Shown here in pieces: positions 9,497-20,284 of a DNA stretch of 64,000 nt; position 1 is the first letter of the stretch, and every line of letters begins with the position of its first letter. A program made the position numbers and the translations under genes. Where the stretch lies: assembly GCF_002104995.1 (NCBI RefSeq), contig NW_024468260.1, positions 62,001-126,000 on the forward strand, read 5' to 3'. The notes below the pieces were generated by a model, which ran no database searches, was not told where the DNA came from, and saw only the letters and a program-made list of their open reading frames with translations. The stretch comes from Linderina pennispora (lineage: Eukaryota; Kickxellomycota; Kickxellomycetes; Kickxellales; Kickxellaceae).

Positions 9497-10246
9497 ATGT
9501 CCAATTCAGACGAGAGAATGGAGGTGGCGTCGACAAAGCCGGCCAAACGCAAAACGGCGGCTGAGATCAGACACATCCACAAGGAGCAGCAGCGGATTGC
9601 TCGTGAGGGTTCAGCCGAGACGCAGGAAGGAGCACACGCATATCTGCAGCAATGGGAGGAGGAGCGCGATGCATGGAAGTTCAATAAGGCAAAGCAAAAT
9701 TGGATTATTCGGCATCTATACGTCGCAACGCAGATACCCGAGCCCCAGTTTGCCATAGCCTTGAAGTACTTTTCGGTGCTGACTGGTAAGCTGCGCGACA
9801 GCTTACTAAAGGAGGCGAGGCTGGTGCGCGACCCAGTCACTGCCGATTCGCCGGAGCTACAGCAGCTGAGATCGAAGGCTCTCGGTGTGCTGCCGTCGCA
9901 TGTTACCAAGGCACAGGCAAACTCAATCAAGAAGGCGAGGCGCGAGGCACGAATCGCCAAGGCATTGAAGGAGAGCGAGAGTGGGGCAGCAGCGAAGGAA
10001 GAGGAGGAGGATGATGGTGATAAAGAGGAGTCGGCAGTGGCTGTCTCCGAGACCGTAACCAAGCGGGCTGAGCGCATGATCGAGGTGTTAACCAGCCCAC
10101 CAGAGAATACTAACGATGAGGGCAAGAGCAAGAAGGACAAGAAAGACAAGAAGGACAAGAAACGCAAGCACAAGGATGAAGATGGCTGCACAGACGGCGA
10201 CTCTGAGAGAAAAAAGTCCAAAAAGTCCAAGAAGGAATCAAAATAG
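9497..10246 (+). CDS. WKF-domain nuclear/nucleolar protein (C7orf50-like)
   Basis: 249 residues, intronless, starting at an ATG in a purine-rich context. Residues about 53-110 carry the WKF domain: the signature Trp-Lys-Phe at about 61-63 is followed by NKAKQNWIIRHLY and a helical segment ending near KYFSVLTGKL. Downstream is an Arg/Lys-rich linker, an acidic patch of Glu/Asp, and a highly basic Lys-Asp-Lys tail typical of nucleolar proteins. The family (human C7orf50 and fungal relatives) is thought to act in the nucleolus, but its biochemical role is not established. It is convergent with ERG28, with 54 bp between the stop codons. Confidence 0.85.
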   Translation: MSNSDERMEVASTKPAKRKTAAEIRHIHKEQQRIAREGSAETQEGAHAYLQQWEEERDAWKFNKAKQNWIIRHLYVATQIPEPQFAIALKYFSVLTGKLRDSLLKEARLVRDPVTADSPELQQLRSKALGVLPSHVTKAQANSIKKARREARIAKALKESESGAAAKEEEEDDGDKEESAVAVSETVTKRAERMIEVLTSPPENTNDEGKSKKDKKDKKDKKRKHKDEDGCTDGDSERKKSKKSKKESK

Positions 10247-10300
10247 CTAACATTTTATTCCGTCAACTAGACGTGTTGCAGCAAGCATATCTAATGAAGC

Positions 10301-10696
10301 CTAGCGCACATAGAGATCGCGATCCTTTATCATCCAGACGATGGAGGTCAGTGCAACGCAGAATGTGCTGATGACGGGGCCAGGGAACCGGACAGACTTG
10401 TAGACGACGGTCTCGGAAACAAAGTGCGTGCAGGCAATGACATACGACCAAAAGGTGATGTCGTAAACCATAGCGTTGTTCATGTTGTAGGCGCACTGGT
10501 ACCGAAGGATTGCCGACAGGGCAGTCCATGCAGCAAAGACATGCGATGTCAGCTGCGTTACCTGCTCGGGCTGGCGCGAGTAGATGCGGCGGGTGAGGCC
10601 GAGCGGGGAGAGAATGCACTGGGCAGTATTGAACACTGAGAACACTGCTGAGAGCAAAATGAACTTTGGGAGACCGCCAACAGGGAGCGCAAACAT
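10301..10696 (-). CDS. ERG28: Ergosterol biosynthesis scaffold protein ERG28
   Basis: 131 residues from the ATG at 10696; the frame is open a little further but without an ATG. Family marks are the N-terminal LPKFILLSAVFSVFN membrane segment, the LTRRIYS motif, the central FAAWTALSAILR segment, THFVSE and a C-terminal membrane segment ending WMIKDRDLY. It is a four-helix ER membrane protein that tethers the C-4 demethylation enzymes (ERG25, ERG26, ERG27) in sterol synthesis. Length and layout match the family. It diverges from TVP18, sharing a 292-bp upstream region, and its 3' end faces the WKF-domain gene. Confidence 0.9.
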   Translation of the reverse strand: MFALPVGGLPKFILLSAVFSVFNTAQCILSPLGLTRRIYSRQPEQVTQLTSHVFAAWTALSAILRYQCAYNMNNAMVYDITFWSYVIACTHFVSETVVYKSVRFPGPVISTFCVALTSIVWMIKDRDLYVR

Positions 10697-10988
10697 TGTC
10701 GTTGTTTGGAGGTACAAGTTGTAAGGCGCTGGGAGAGAGAGCGAAAGAATGACTGAGGCGCTTGGTCTGTCAAGGGTCTGGAAAATCGGCTGTATGCAAG
10801 CGACACAGTCAAGTGGTTATGGACGATCAAGAAAGGAAGGAGCAGCAAACAAAGCTTGGCTTCTTGGCACATTTTTCTCTTTTACTTCTTCCTCATTTGC
10901 GGCTCATTCCCATCACCCTTCTCATTTAATCACTTCCTGCATTCGAGCTTTCCAGCCGCAACGACATAGCGAGAGAAGCAATACGACC

Positions 10989-11731
10989 ATGGGCTTTGTT
11001 GAGGAACTCAAGACCGGAAACTTTAGTCTCTACGGGCAATGGCAAGTGCTAAGCAGGCGGCCAGAAAGGAGCATGGAAGGGGGAGTGCGAACCAAACACA
11101 GGGAACTGGAGCACCCGTATACTAATGCGATGATTTCTCCTGTGTAGGATGGCGCTATTGTCTGGAGTGCGTAAGTTGTTGCCGTCTATACCCGGAACAT
11201 TGTGTTTTGCAAGAGGTTTGCACTGGCACTTTCTGAGCGTGGTAGCTAACCGCTAGGTGTATATCGTTTGCTGTAGTTCTTATTGTCCTCGGTGGGGTGA
11301 CGTTCTTGTTCCACATTGTGTACTCGATTCTGGCGATCGTGTTTGGCGCCATCTGCATCCTGATCGAGATTCCGTTCTTAATGAAGCTGTGTCCGACGGG
11401 GCCGGCGTTCGACAGGGCGTTCGGCGGGCTCAAGAACCACTGGTGGCGGTTTGTTGCATACTTGGTGTAAGTAGTTCTGCGCATAACGCAGGGGGTTCGC
11501 CGTATGGTCTGTCGCTGACGCTGCTGGCTTTGTAGGTTTGCGATTGTGATGTGGTCGTCACTAGCCAAGGGCGGGGGCGTTCTGGCAATTGGGGCGGTGA
11601 CGATTACGTTGGCGGCGGCGTGCTACTTTGTCGCCGCAGTGAAGAAGCAGGCCAAGGTCACATCGGCGATGTTTGGCGGCGGCAACGAGAGCCATCACGG
11701 CTTTGACACCACAAACGCGCTTCCGATCTAG
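10989..11731 (+). CDS. TVP18: Golgi membrane protein TVP18
   Basis: Four exons by my reading: 10989-11041, 11148-11170, 11277-11466 and 11536-11731, giving 153 residues. Intron 1 uses a GC donor (gcaagt) and carries a good branch site, ACTAAT; the others are GT-AG. The N-terminus has the family motif FSLYGQW, followed by hydrophobic segments and the diagnostic IEIPFLMKLCPTGPAFD, then two further membrane helices. In yeast Tvp18 is a late-Golgi, four-helix membrane protein found with Tvp23 and Yip-type proteins; a role in vesicle trafficking is inferred. The 23-nt second exon is the least certain part, but it joins both neighbours in frame and completes a membrane helix. Confidence 0.85.
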
Positions 11732-11794
11732 GAATGCAGGCTAGGGGGCAGGCAGGACTACCACTGCTAGCCATGTGGGCCAGTGTTTGGTTTG

Positions 11795-11800
11795 CACGTG
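11795..11800. promoter_or_regulatory. CACGTG E-box upstream of the carboxypeptidase gene
   Basis: A palindromic CACGTG, followed by AT, 115 bp before the carboxypeptidase start codon. It is the core bound by bHLH-Zip factors of the MiT/TFE and Rtg3/Cbf1 types. Binding is inferred only. Confidence 0.35.
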
Positions 11801-11914
11801 ATCGGGCGGACGTAATCAGGGGCATGGGAGCGTGGCCGCTGCTTCCTGTCTCTCACCTCTTTCTTCTTTTTAGCTATACTTGTCTTGTTCAAGCCTTCTC
11901 TATCGATTACACCT

Positions 11915-13429
11915 ATGAAACTTTATTCTTCCGGCCTTTTGGCGCTGGTGGCAGCCATGGCCTCGCTTGCCGAGGCATCACCAGCCCAGCATGTCTTTCA
12001 GCCGCACCTGGGCGGTCTGACCAGCCACGTGCCCAGCCGCCTGATGGCTTCGGCCCGCGAGCCGACTGCCAGCCTCCTGAGCGACGCCAAGTGGTCCAAG
12101 GTCGAGACCATGGCAGCCCTGCCCAATTACCAGCTGCGCATCAAGCAACCTCATCTGTGTGCAGCCAACACAACGCAGTACAGCGGCTACCTCGACACCG
12201 ACGACGACAAGCACTTTTTCTTCTGGTTCTTTGAGGCACGCAATGCACCGCGTGACGACGCACCAGTGATCCTGTGGATGAACGGCGGTCCTGGCTGCAG
12301 CTCGTTCACTGGACTTCTAATGGAGCTCGGCCCGTGCCGCGTGGACAAGGGCGGCAAGTCGGCATCCGACCATGTGTATGGATGGAACGACAAGGCACAC
12401 GTGATTTTCATCGACCAGCCGCTCAATGTCGGGTACTCGTACGGCAAGGACGTCTTCAACTCGATTGCCGCTGGCAAGGACGTGTACAGCTTCTTGCAGC
12501 TGTTTTACCACTCGTTCCCCGAGTACGCCGGCAGCGAGCTGCATGTGTTTGGCGAGTCATATGGTGGCCATTATGTGCCAGCGACTGCCAAGGCTATCCA
12601 TGAGGCCAATCTGGAGTTCACCTCGAAGCAGGCGCTCGGTGCACTGAGTGTTGCCGAGAAGGAGAAGCGTGTTCTGCCGCTGACATCTATTGGTGTCGGC
12701 AATGGCCTGACGGACCCGCTGACGCAGTACCGGTACTACGGAAAGATGGCCTGCAACTCGACATACCCGCCTGTTCTCCGGCAGGACCAGTGCGAATCTA
12801 TGGACAGCAAATACCCGACATGCGCACGGCTCATCGAGGCTTGCTACAAGTGGCAGAACTCGTTGGCGTGTTACCCGGCCGAAATGTACTGCAACAGTAT
12901 GATGGTCGCGTACCAGCAGTCAGGCGCCAACCCCTACGACGTGCGGATTCCGTGCGAGGGCGGCGACCTCTGCTATCCTATCATGTCCGACATTGACGCG
13001 TTCCTGAACGACCCGGCGGTGCAGCAGGAGCTGGGGTCTGATGTCTCCAAGTTCGAGTCGTGCAGCCAAAAGGTTTACAGCGGATTCATTCTCAACGGCG
13101 ACTGGATGAAGCCGTACCACCGCGAGGTCCCACCGCTGCTGGAGGCTGGAATCCGTGTTTTGATATATGCTGGTGATGCAGACTGGATATGCAACTGGTA
13201 CGGCAACAAGGCGTGGTCCGAGGCGCTGGAGTGGTCCGGCAAGAGCGGGTTCCAGGGTGAGAAGGACAATGATTGGGTTGTGGACGGCAAGGCTGCTGGC
13301 GAAGCACGCACACACAAGAACTTTTCGTTCCTGCGCGTCTTTGGTGCTGGGCACATGGTGCCCTACGACCAGCCCGAGAACTCGCTGGACATGATTAACC
13401 GGTGGATCGCGAACAAGCCCTTCTACTAG
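11915..13429 (+). CDS. PRC1: Serine carboxypeptidase, carboxypeptidase Y family (S10)
   Basis: 504 residues from the ATG at 11915; the frame extends 30 bases upstream only through non-ATG codons. A signal peptide of about 20 residues ends near LAEAS, followed by a propeptide. Then comes the S10 fold: the oxyanion region WMNGGPGCSS, nucleophile Ser at about 215 in GESYGG, catalytic Asp at about 423 in GDADWICN, and His at about 480 in GAGHMVPYDQP. Cysteines between 280 and 360 fit the family's disulfide-bonded lid. It should remove C-terminal residues from peptides in the vacuole; secretion is possible because localisation cannot be read directly. It is intronless, and an E-box lies 115 bp upstream. 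Confidence 0.93.
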   Translation: MKLYSSGLLALVAAMASLAEASPAQHVFQPHLGGLTSHVPSRLMASAREPTASLLSDAKWSKVETMAALPNYQLRIKQPHLCAANTTQYSGYLDTDDDKHFFFWFFEARNAPRDDAPVILWMNGGPGCSSFTGLLMELGPCRVDKGGKSASDHVYGWNDKAHVIFIDQPLNVGYSYGKDVFNSIAAGKDVYSFLQLFYHSFPEYAGSELHVFGESYGGHYVPATAKAIHEANLEFTSKQALGALSVAEKEKRVLPLTSIGVGNGLTDPLTQYRYYGKMACNSTYPPVLRQDQCESMDSKYPTCARLIEACYKWQNSLACYPAEMYCNSMMVAYQQSGANPYDVRIPCEGGDLCYPIMSDIDAFLNDPAVQQELGSDVSKFESCSQKVYSGFILNGDWMKPYHREVPPLLEAGIRVLIYAGDADWICNWYGNKAWSEALEWSGKSGFQGEKDNDWVVDGKAAGEARTHKNFSFLRVFGAGHMVPYDQPENSLDMINRWIANKPFY

Positions 13430-14133
13430 CAATTTTTGCAGCTCCAAATGACATTCGCGGGCTTGTTTGCTAATCCATGGCACTAGCCAAAGTGCAGCTG
13501 TCCCCGTGAGCAACTGCAATCACTTATCTGGCAGCTGAGCGGTGAGCGTGACGTGTTTGGTCTCCCCCTTTTCACCTTTCCCAAATTGCACCATTTAGAA
13601 TGATTGATCCTGGCCCAGTGTACCGACAATGTGCGTGGCACGAGGGGATAGCAGCGACATGCTTACTGGATGATGATCAGCCTGTCATATAGCGGCGAGT
13701 GAGGGATGAGTGCCGGTATATGGCATGCACGATGTAGTCTCACGAGGGTATGCATGTCTCATTTCCTTTCTTGCAGCAAATGTGCCGGAAAATGATCAGC
13801 GCTTTCTCAATCCTAGAAAAGCATTGCTGGCAATCTCTTTGACGGGCTATCACGCTGATGTGCGGTAAATGACTCCGAATCCGAGCGAGTTGGGGCTGTG
13901 CTATCCAGACCTGGCTGTGAAGGATAAAAACAGCAGTCTCTGGACCGCTATCGCATTAGCCGATGCCCTTCGATATAATTTGCCCGTTGTCTTGTTTATC
14001 AATTGGAATCGTATTGTTCCTGCACGCGGTCCCCGCACACCAGCCACCGGTCTCGTTCAAGACTCAGCACCCTTTTACATTTCTTCGCAGCATCGGCTAT
14101 TTCGGACTGCTTTCTTCCCTGCTCACCCTTATA
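13430..14133. other. Intergenic, no gene supported
   Basis: Contains the presumed promoter of the PLC-like gene. An open frame reaches upstream of the chosen start to an ATG at 13963, but it adds no recognisable domain. Confidence 0.5.
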
Positions 14134-15159
14134 ATGAAACTACTCTTCGTCTTACCGCTGATCCTTGTGTCTTCTGTGTTTTCGCTCAAGTGCCACAGTC
14201 AGCAAACGTGTGCGGGGCATGCCGCTCTGTGCGCCAAGCCGTACAACAAGGTGTCCTTTGCCACCACCCACAATGCGTACTCATATGCACCACCGGCCGG
14301 CAGCCCAGCGCTAAACCAAGAGCGCACAATCCAGCAGCAGCTCGACGACGGCATCCGCGCCTTCATGCTCGACACGCACAAGCCCCTGGAAATCACAGGA
14401 GTGTGGAACAAGATCGTCGCGTGGTTCCAAACCACCTTCCACCGCACAAACGCCGCCGATGCGCCCGAAATCAAAGGCGTGCATCTCTGCCATCAGTCAT
14501 GCGCGCTTGTGGATAAGGGCACATTGTACGACACACTGAAGGTGTTCAGGCAGTTCCTCAATGAGAATCCGGGCGAAGTCGTGACGTTTATTATCGAGAA
14601 CTTTGATGCATTCGAGGCAAGCCAGCTCAGCCCCAGCTTCAAGCTCGCCGACCTTGAGCGCTCGGCATTCGCGCCCACATGGGAGCACTCCACAAGTAAC
14701 CAAAACTACACGTGGCCGACACTCGGGGAGATGGTCGACAGAGACCAGCGCCTGGTTGTGTTCGTCGACAGCCATACCGACACCGCAAAGGTGCCCTATC
14801 TGCTTGCTGAATGGGACTACGTGATCGAAACACCATACGCCAACATCCACCCAGTCAGCGAGTTCCCGTGTACGCAGGACCGGCCACGCGACCATGTCCC
14901 ACGCGACCTGCTTGTGGTCAACCACTTCACATATAATCGCATCACCATTGGTGATAACAATATCGATGTGCCACTGACGGCGAAACAGCTGCAAAAGTAC
15001 GGGTACAATAGCAAGGAGCAGGTGCAGACTCATCTCGATACATGCACAAAGGTTTGGGGCGCCGAGCGGGTGCCAAACTTTATTACTCTGGACTACTACG
15101 ACGTCAGCGGCTCAACGCTGCTTGACACAGTGAATAGGGTTAATGGTGTTAGTTCATAG
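14134..15159 (+). CDS. Secreted PI-PLC X-domain-like phosphodiesterase
   Basis: 341 residues from the ATG at 14134, chosen because it opens a clean signal peptide (LLFVLPLILVSSVFS) followed by CHSQQTC; a longer in-frame start exists at 13963. The fold is that of PLC-like phosphodiesterases: catalytic-type His at about 46 in ATTHNAYS, a conserved acidic stretch GIRAFMLDTH, and a second His in GVHLCHQSC (about 117-120). Next come VVTFIIEN and a C-terminal barrel half with FITLDYYDVSG. Fungal relatives are extracellular or wall-associated, with unproven substrates. No Ca-binding C2 or EF-hand is present, so it is not a classical signalling PLC. Its stop lies 25 bp from the stop of the convergent ULA1 gene. 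Confidence 0.85.
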   Translation: MKLLFVLPLILVSSVFSLKCHSQQTCAGHAALCAKPYNKVSFATTHNAYSYAPPAGSPALNQERTIQQQLDDGIRAFMLDTHKPLEITGVWNKIVAWFQTTFHRTNAADAPEIKGVHLCHQSCALVDKGTLYDTLKVFRQFLNENPGEVVTFIIENFDAFEASQLSPSFKLADLERSAFAPTWEHSTSNQNYTWPTLGEMVDRDQRLVVFVDSHTDTAKVPYLLAEWDYVIETPYANIHPVSEFPCTQDRPRDHVPRDLLVVNHFTYNRITIGDNNIDVPLTAKQLQKYGYNSKEQVQTHLDTCTKVWGAERVPNFITLDYYDVSGSTLLDTVNRVNGVSS

Positions 15160-15184
15160 GCTTAATATTTCAACAAGTATGATG

Positions 15185-18100
15185 TTAGACCGCCACAAAG
15201 ATGATGCGAGCACTGGCACCGTCGATGATGCACCCGTTGTTGGCTGGCACGTACTGGTGTGTGACCAGCTTGATGGCCTCCTGCGACACAATTCCACCAG
15301 CAAGCGATGCGATGTTGTGGAGCTCGGCATGACCTGAGCGTGCCAGTTCACGCACCACATCCTCGGCAACCTCCGACTCAATACTCCACTGCACCAGCAG
15401 CTCATTGGCAATTGCCACCAGTTCGGCTGTGTCGTTGTTCACCACGTCATTGCCATCGCCCTGCGTCGAGCTGTCAGCCACGCCAGGGTGCCGCTTGTGC
15501 TTGGCAAAGAACACATCCGACGCGCGGAATGCCACGTACTGGTCCAGCGCTCCAGCGCTCACCAGCGCCGAGGCATCCTTGGGCCCCGACTCGAGCTCGT
15601 CGTGCAGGGGTGTAAACCGCAGCAGCCGCAGCCGCCTTGCGTCCTTGCAGTACGCATCGATCTCGCCCTGCGAGATGAAATCAGGCGGTAGGTCTAGTGA
15701 TGCCAGCGACTCGCGTACATGGCGTGCATACTCGGCCTTGTCGGCATCTGCCTTTTGCTTGTACACACGCTGCAGTGCAATGTAGCTCTTGGTGTCGGCC
15801 TTCATGTCCGGAATGGTGCCGCTCAGCGGCAGCTGGCCATCGGCATACGGTGAGGCCATGTACGCACGGAGGGCGTGGGCCATAATCCAAAACTTCTCCG
15901 ACTATAGGACCAGAGCAGTGGAAGGAAGGGAGGCTGTTAGTGTGCGGGCTTACTGCGCAACATGTATTGTCCAGGCCTGCACTACTGCCCCATTATCGCC
16001 GCGTCTCTGGTGTAGAGTGCCGCGCAACTGTGGCCACTCCTTTCTGAGACAGTGCAAAGGGGGCAGTCATGTGGGTGAAGCGAGCGGTCACTCTGGCCGC
16101 TTGTCCTGCAAATTAAATGTCCGCATGGGTGCCCATTGACAATTACTGCGCACTATTGCCCAACCGACGCACATATATATGTGCATTGTGTGGGACTGCA
16201 TTGCCGGGACCTACCTTTGCAGTGATGTTCTGGGCGGCGGGGTCGCTGAGAATGCGGCGCACCTCGGCTGGGATCTAAAAATGGCTCTCAAGGGCAGTGT
16301 GAGATACGAATGCTCGGTTTCCTACATACACACGACTGGCCTCCCTGTCTGCTGGCTGTCTGCTGGCTGTTTCTACTTGCCTGGTACGGAATCACGTCGC
16401 CGTTGACCTTGTCGTGGGCCTCTCTAAAGTTCTCCTCGTCCATATTAGGCGCCATGCAGAGAATCTCCTCTTTGATCTTGCGCTTCTCGGCATACGTGAT
16501 CGCAGTGTCGCGGCGCACCTCGCGCCCGTTGGCAGTGGCCCAACTGCGCAATGCCTTGAGCACGAGAACCACATATGGGACGTGGGCCAAATCAACGTGG
16601 TCAAGAGTGTCCAGGTCAATGGAGTCACTGTGCTCGGCTAGGCCCGGGAATGGCGCTTGAATCCGCAGGTCGGGCGCCAGCTCCTCATGTGACTCGACCA
16701 CTATAAATAAATATCAGGCGTCAGCATCGGCAAAACATGTGGGTGGTAAAAACCAAAATCAGTAGTAGGACGGGACGGCGTCGGGGGATAGAGAAGCGGT
16801 AAAATACGCAAAGGCGTGACCACCGTGGTGAAAAGCAGTCCTCTCCGGCAATGTGACTTGCCCAGGTCACCGCTGCCTCCAATCTGCAATATGGACATCC
16901 GGCCCCCGCCGTCGTCCCCCGTAGAAAGAAGAGGTACGCACAGTCATTCCTTGGCTTTTGATGCCGAGCCGCCTGGCACATGCCCGCATATCGCGTGCCC
17001 AGGCACGCAGAAAGAGGTGACAAATCAAAGCACGCCACTAGCAAATGGCGGGGACTTCCTCCGGTGCTGAGAAGGCGTGCGGAGGGGCCGGCAGGAAAAT
17101 AAAATATCCAGGCCGACCCACCGGCGTCGAATGAGAGAAGTGAGACTTACCAGCGTGCTCCGGAATAGCCGTGCGGAGACGGGCAGCAAATCCTGCAGTA
17201 TCGGCGACCACCAGCGCAATGTTCCTCTCCCAGCACAGCCTGCTGATTCGCTGGACGGTGTGCGCAGGCAGGCCGCAGGCAATGACCAGGGTGGCCGACT
17301 CAAGGATGTCTGTCTCTAGGGCGCTCTCTGCGGACTTCACCACAGCGGAGCCGCGCACATCTGGATTGAGCTCAGTGAGCTGCTCGACGATTGCCTCGGC
17401 GCGCGGCTTGCCAAGATCAGCGGGTGCAACAAAGAAGTTTGTCAGCACATCCTGCTCGCCAACGGTCGCGTCGTCAATAACCACAAACTCGCCAATGCCT
17501 ACAGCAGTAAGCAAGCAAACAACAACAGCGGCGGAGCGGGAGCCCACGCATCACTTGCCCATTTGTTAGTTGGAAAGGGTGTGTTATCTCTCGGATACGA
17601 CTGGATCCGCGGGAGGGGGACTGCTTCGGCTTTGCATGAAGGGTTGGACAGAGATAATCACACACTGCGAATAGGACCGCGAAGGTGTGGGAATCGCCGC
17701 CTGCCAATCAGCTCAGTGCAAGGCGGGAGCCTGGTTCGCTCTGTGCGAGGATTCTCCAGCTGACCGGTCCGTTCCTGAGGCAAACAAGAACAGCGCCTGG
17801 ATGGAAGCCAATGCCCGCGGTCCCAGAAGCGGCAGCTTCAGGAAGCACGCTCTCAGATGATGCCGCCGGCTCTTCCAATCATGCTCCCAGAAGTCAAAAT
17901 ATCCACATGGTGCATCTGCTCACCTGGTAGAATGAGGTTCTTCAGCGACTCTGCCGCCAGTGCCGATGACCCAAAGACACTCACGCGCGCGGTCTCCAGG
18001 GCCTGCTGTCCGGTCTCCTGCCACAACCTACACAAAACGCGGGTTTAGCTGGTGCTGCTGCTACGGTCCGAGCGGCGCCTCGGTACTTTTGCTTTGCACT

Positions 18101-18222
18101 TGCCTGAGCTGGCGATCGTAGCGCTGGGCCTTGTCGGTTGCTGCGGTCGAAGTAGATTCGGGAGTAGCCCTCATTCGCTTGTTTTGTTTCTCGACTGAAT
18201 CCGCCGCAAGCGTGCGTCGCAT
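15185..18222 (-). CDS. ULA1: NEDD8-activating enzyme E1 regulatory subunit (NAE1/APP-BP1)
   Basis: Six exons by my reading: 18222-18104, 18027-17924, 17498-17151, 16700-16381, 16274-16215 and 15901-15185, giving 555 residues, close to the animal protein (about 534). Exons 1/2 join to the canonical YDRQLRLW. Exon 3 supplies the Rossmann strand GIGEFVVIDDATV and the TNFFV segment. Exon 4 carries VPYVVLVLKALRSW, and exons 5/6 carry the helical region with IPDMKADT, ending at LAGGIVSQEAIKLVT. The subunit lacks the catalytic Cys and pairs with UBA3 to activate NEDD8 (Rub1) for cullin modification. Introns 1 and 4 have GC donors (CAG/gcaagt). Intron 5 contains the palindrome GCACATATATATGTGC. Convergent with the PLC-like gene. 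Confidence 0.92.
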
Positions 18223-18836
18223 CACTAATAGAGCAGAATAAGTTGAAGCAGAAATACAGTTAAAAAGAGACGCCGGTGCCTTTCTGCTGCGGGTGGTGCT
18301 GAATGAGCCGGCAGCGCAAGTAAAACAGCAAAAAACCGAGTGATGACGAATCACTTTCCATGAAAACATCGGCAGCAGCGGCTCTTGGCGCTTTTGCGGG
18401 ACCTGCAGACACTGGCTGGCTGGCTGAGTAATGGGACGCGGGCCAATCGCAGCGGCAGCCAGGGCGGGTGGTGTGCCCGGGCAACTCGGGGTCAGCTACC
18501 CCTCCCGCGAGAGGAGGCTGATTATTTTTGTCGCTCTGAGCAAAGTTGCCTCCCAGCCATCCTCATATATGGAGTGACCGCTGCGGGCGAAAAAAGGTTG
18601 CATGGACAACACGCTTTCTTTTCCCTCATCGCCGCTTTTATTCTCTCGGGACCTTTTTTCCTACTCTTTCAGCACCAAGCTCACACACTCTGCCTAGCAC
18701 GCACGCACGCACACAAGCAACTCTTATATCTGTATTTCCTGCCGCAGGAGAGAAACTAAGCACCGCTTGCACTCTCCGCCTATTTTATTTCCCCCTCTCT
18801 AACCTTTCAACGTTTGTAAAGGCTTTTGAAAGGACT
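18223..18836. promoter_or_regulatory. Divergent intergenic region between ULA1 and the bHLH gene
   Basis: About 600 bp with no coding support. The part near 18640-18830 is strongly C/T-rich on the plus strand, as is usual just upstream of fungal start codons. A CATATATGG element lies near 18567. Confidence 0.4.
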
Positions 18837-20284
18837 ATGAGCGGCGAGCCGCGGAACACCACCATCGACCCGACGCTTCTGCAAAGCCTGGCCCAGCAGC
18901 ACATCGCGACATCCCCCCACCTCTCGAGCTTCTCGCAGCTCCAGATAACAACGGAGAACACAGACATGGACACGTCATCGCGTGGCACAGCGCCCATCAA
19001 CATCAACCGTGGGCAGCAGCAGCAGCAGATTGCCGGGTCGGCAGCCTCATTTGGCACAGACTACGAGCGCAGCGGACTGGCCGGTAGCTTCCACCAGATG
19101 CAGCAGCAGCACTTCCACCACCAGCAGCAGCACGGGCAGTTCCGGCCGCACCTGGGCTCGCCCGGCACCGAGGACTTTGACAACATCTCGCCCACGGGCA
19201 GCTATCCGGGCCACAGCCTGGCGGCGATGGCTGGCAACACAATCCCGACCGGCATCTCCAGCAACCTGTTCCCACACGCGGGCGGGCCCGGAGGCAGCCG
19301 GCTGATGCGGGTGCAGAACATCAGCACCAGTCCGCCCACAAGCCCGGGGTTCCAGAGCATGTCGCTTCCGAACCACCCCGAGTGGTTCGACGGCACGCTG
19401 ATGCAGCAGCAGAGCATTGGGTCGACGCTGGACCCGTCATCGTTCCAGGCCCAGCAGCTGGCCGCGCACAATGCCGCTGGCTTCTCGCCGCAGGACCCGT
19501 CGCTGATGTCGCTGCTGGATGAAGGCGAGGCCGACACGCCGCAGAAAGCGTAAGTATTCTTGTGTGAAATCCCCCATCATTGAGGCGGCAGAGGAAAATG
19601 CCAGCCATCCATTTTCTCCCTCTCCCTTTGTGTGCTGGGAGAAAAAAACAGGCGCTTGGCTCCCTTTATCGCTATGCTGGGTGTATTGTACTGACTCGCT
19701 GCACTTTTGCCTCCCCTTCTATTTCTGTAGCGCACTAATGACATACGAGAAGCGTCGCCGCCGTCGGGAGAGCCACAATGCAGGTATGGTATCAGTCTTG
19801 TTTTTTTGCGTGTGTATTTTTGGCAAGCGACGTGTCCATTGGCAAGCGTGTTTTTTTTTTACTGAAATCCAAGTGTTCACACCTCGTTCTTTTTGTGTGT
19901 TTGCACAATCCAGTAGTCGAAAGACGTAGACGCGACAACATCAACGACCGCATCCAGGACCTGTACACGCTGCTGCCCGAGACCATGATTGACGCCAACA
20001 CCAAGCCGAACAAGGGTATCATTCTGAAGAAGTCGGTTGACTATATCCGGCAGATGCAGCAGCTGGTGCACTCGCTGGCGCAGCAGATCCAGGAACTGGG
20101 CGGGGTGCCCAACCACCTGATGCAGCAGCTTGATCCGCAGCAGCAACAGCAGCAGCAGCAGCAGCACTCGCCCACCCAGCAGCAGCAGCAGCAGCAGGCC
20201 AGCGGACTGGCAGCGATGCTGGCAGGCACGGCCAGCATGAACGTGGCACGGAACGACGGTGGCGCAGGCCACGGCGGAATGTGA
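18837..20284 (+). CDS. bHLH transcription factor, MiT/TFE- or Rtg3-like, glutamine-rich
   Basis: Three exons: 18837-19549, 19731-19783 and 19917-20284, giving 377 residues. The N-terminal ~240 residues are Gln/His/Ser-rich and low in complexity. Exons 2 and 3 encode the basic region [19 protein letters not shown], helix 1 ([14 protein letters not shown]), a loop, and helix 2 [17 protein letters not shown], then a short leucine-rich extension and poly-Gln. The NKG-ILK-SVDYIR helix 2 is typical of MiT/TFE and yeast Rtg3 factors, which bind CACGTG/TCACGTGA. The exon 3 acceptor is a tandem CAGTAG. Only the distal AG gives the canonical NAVERRRR; the proximal one would insert a second Val. The flanking introns are 181 and 133 bp. 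Confidence 0.87.
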
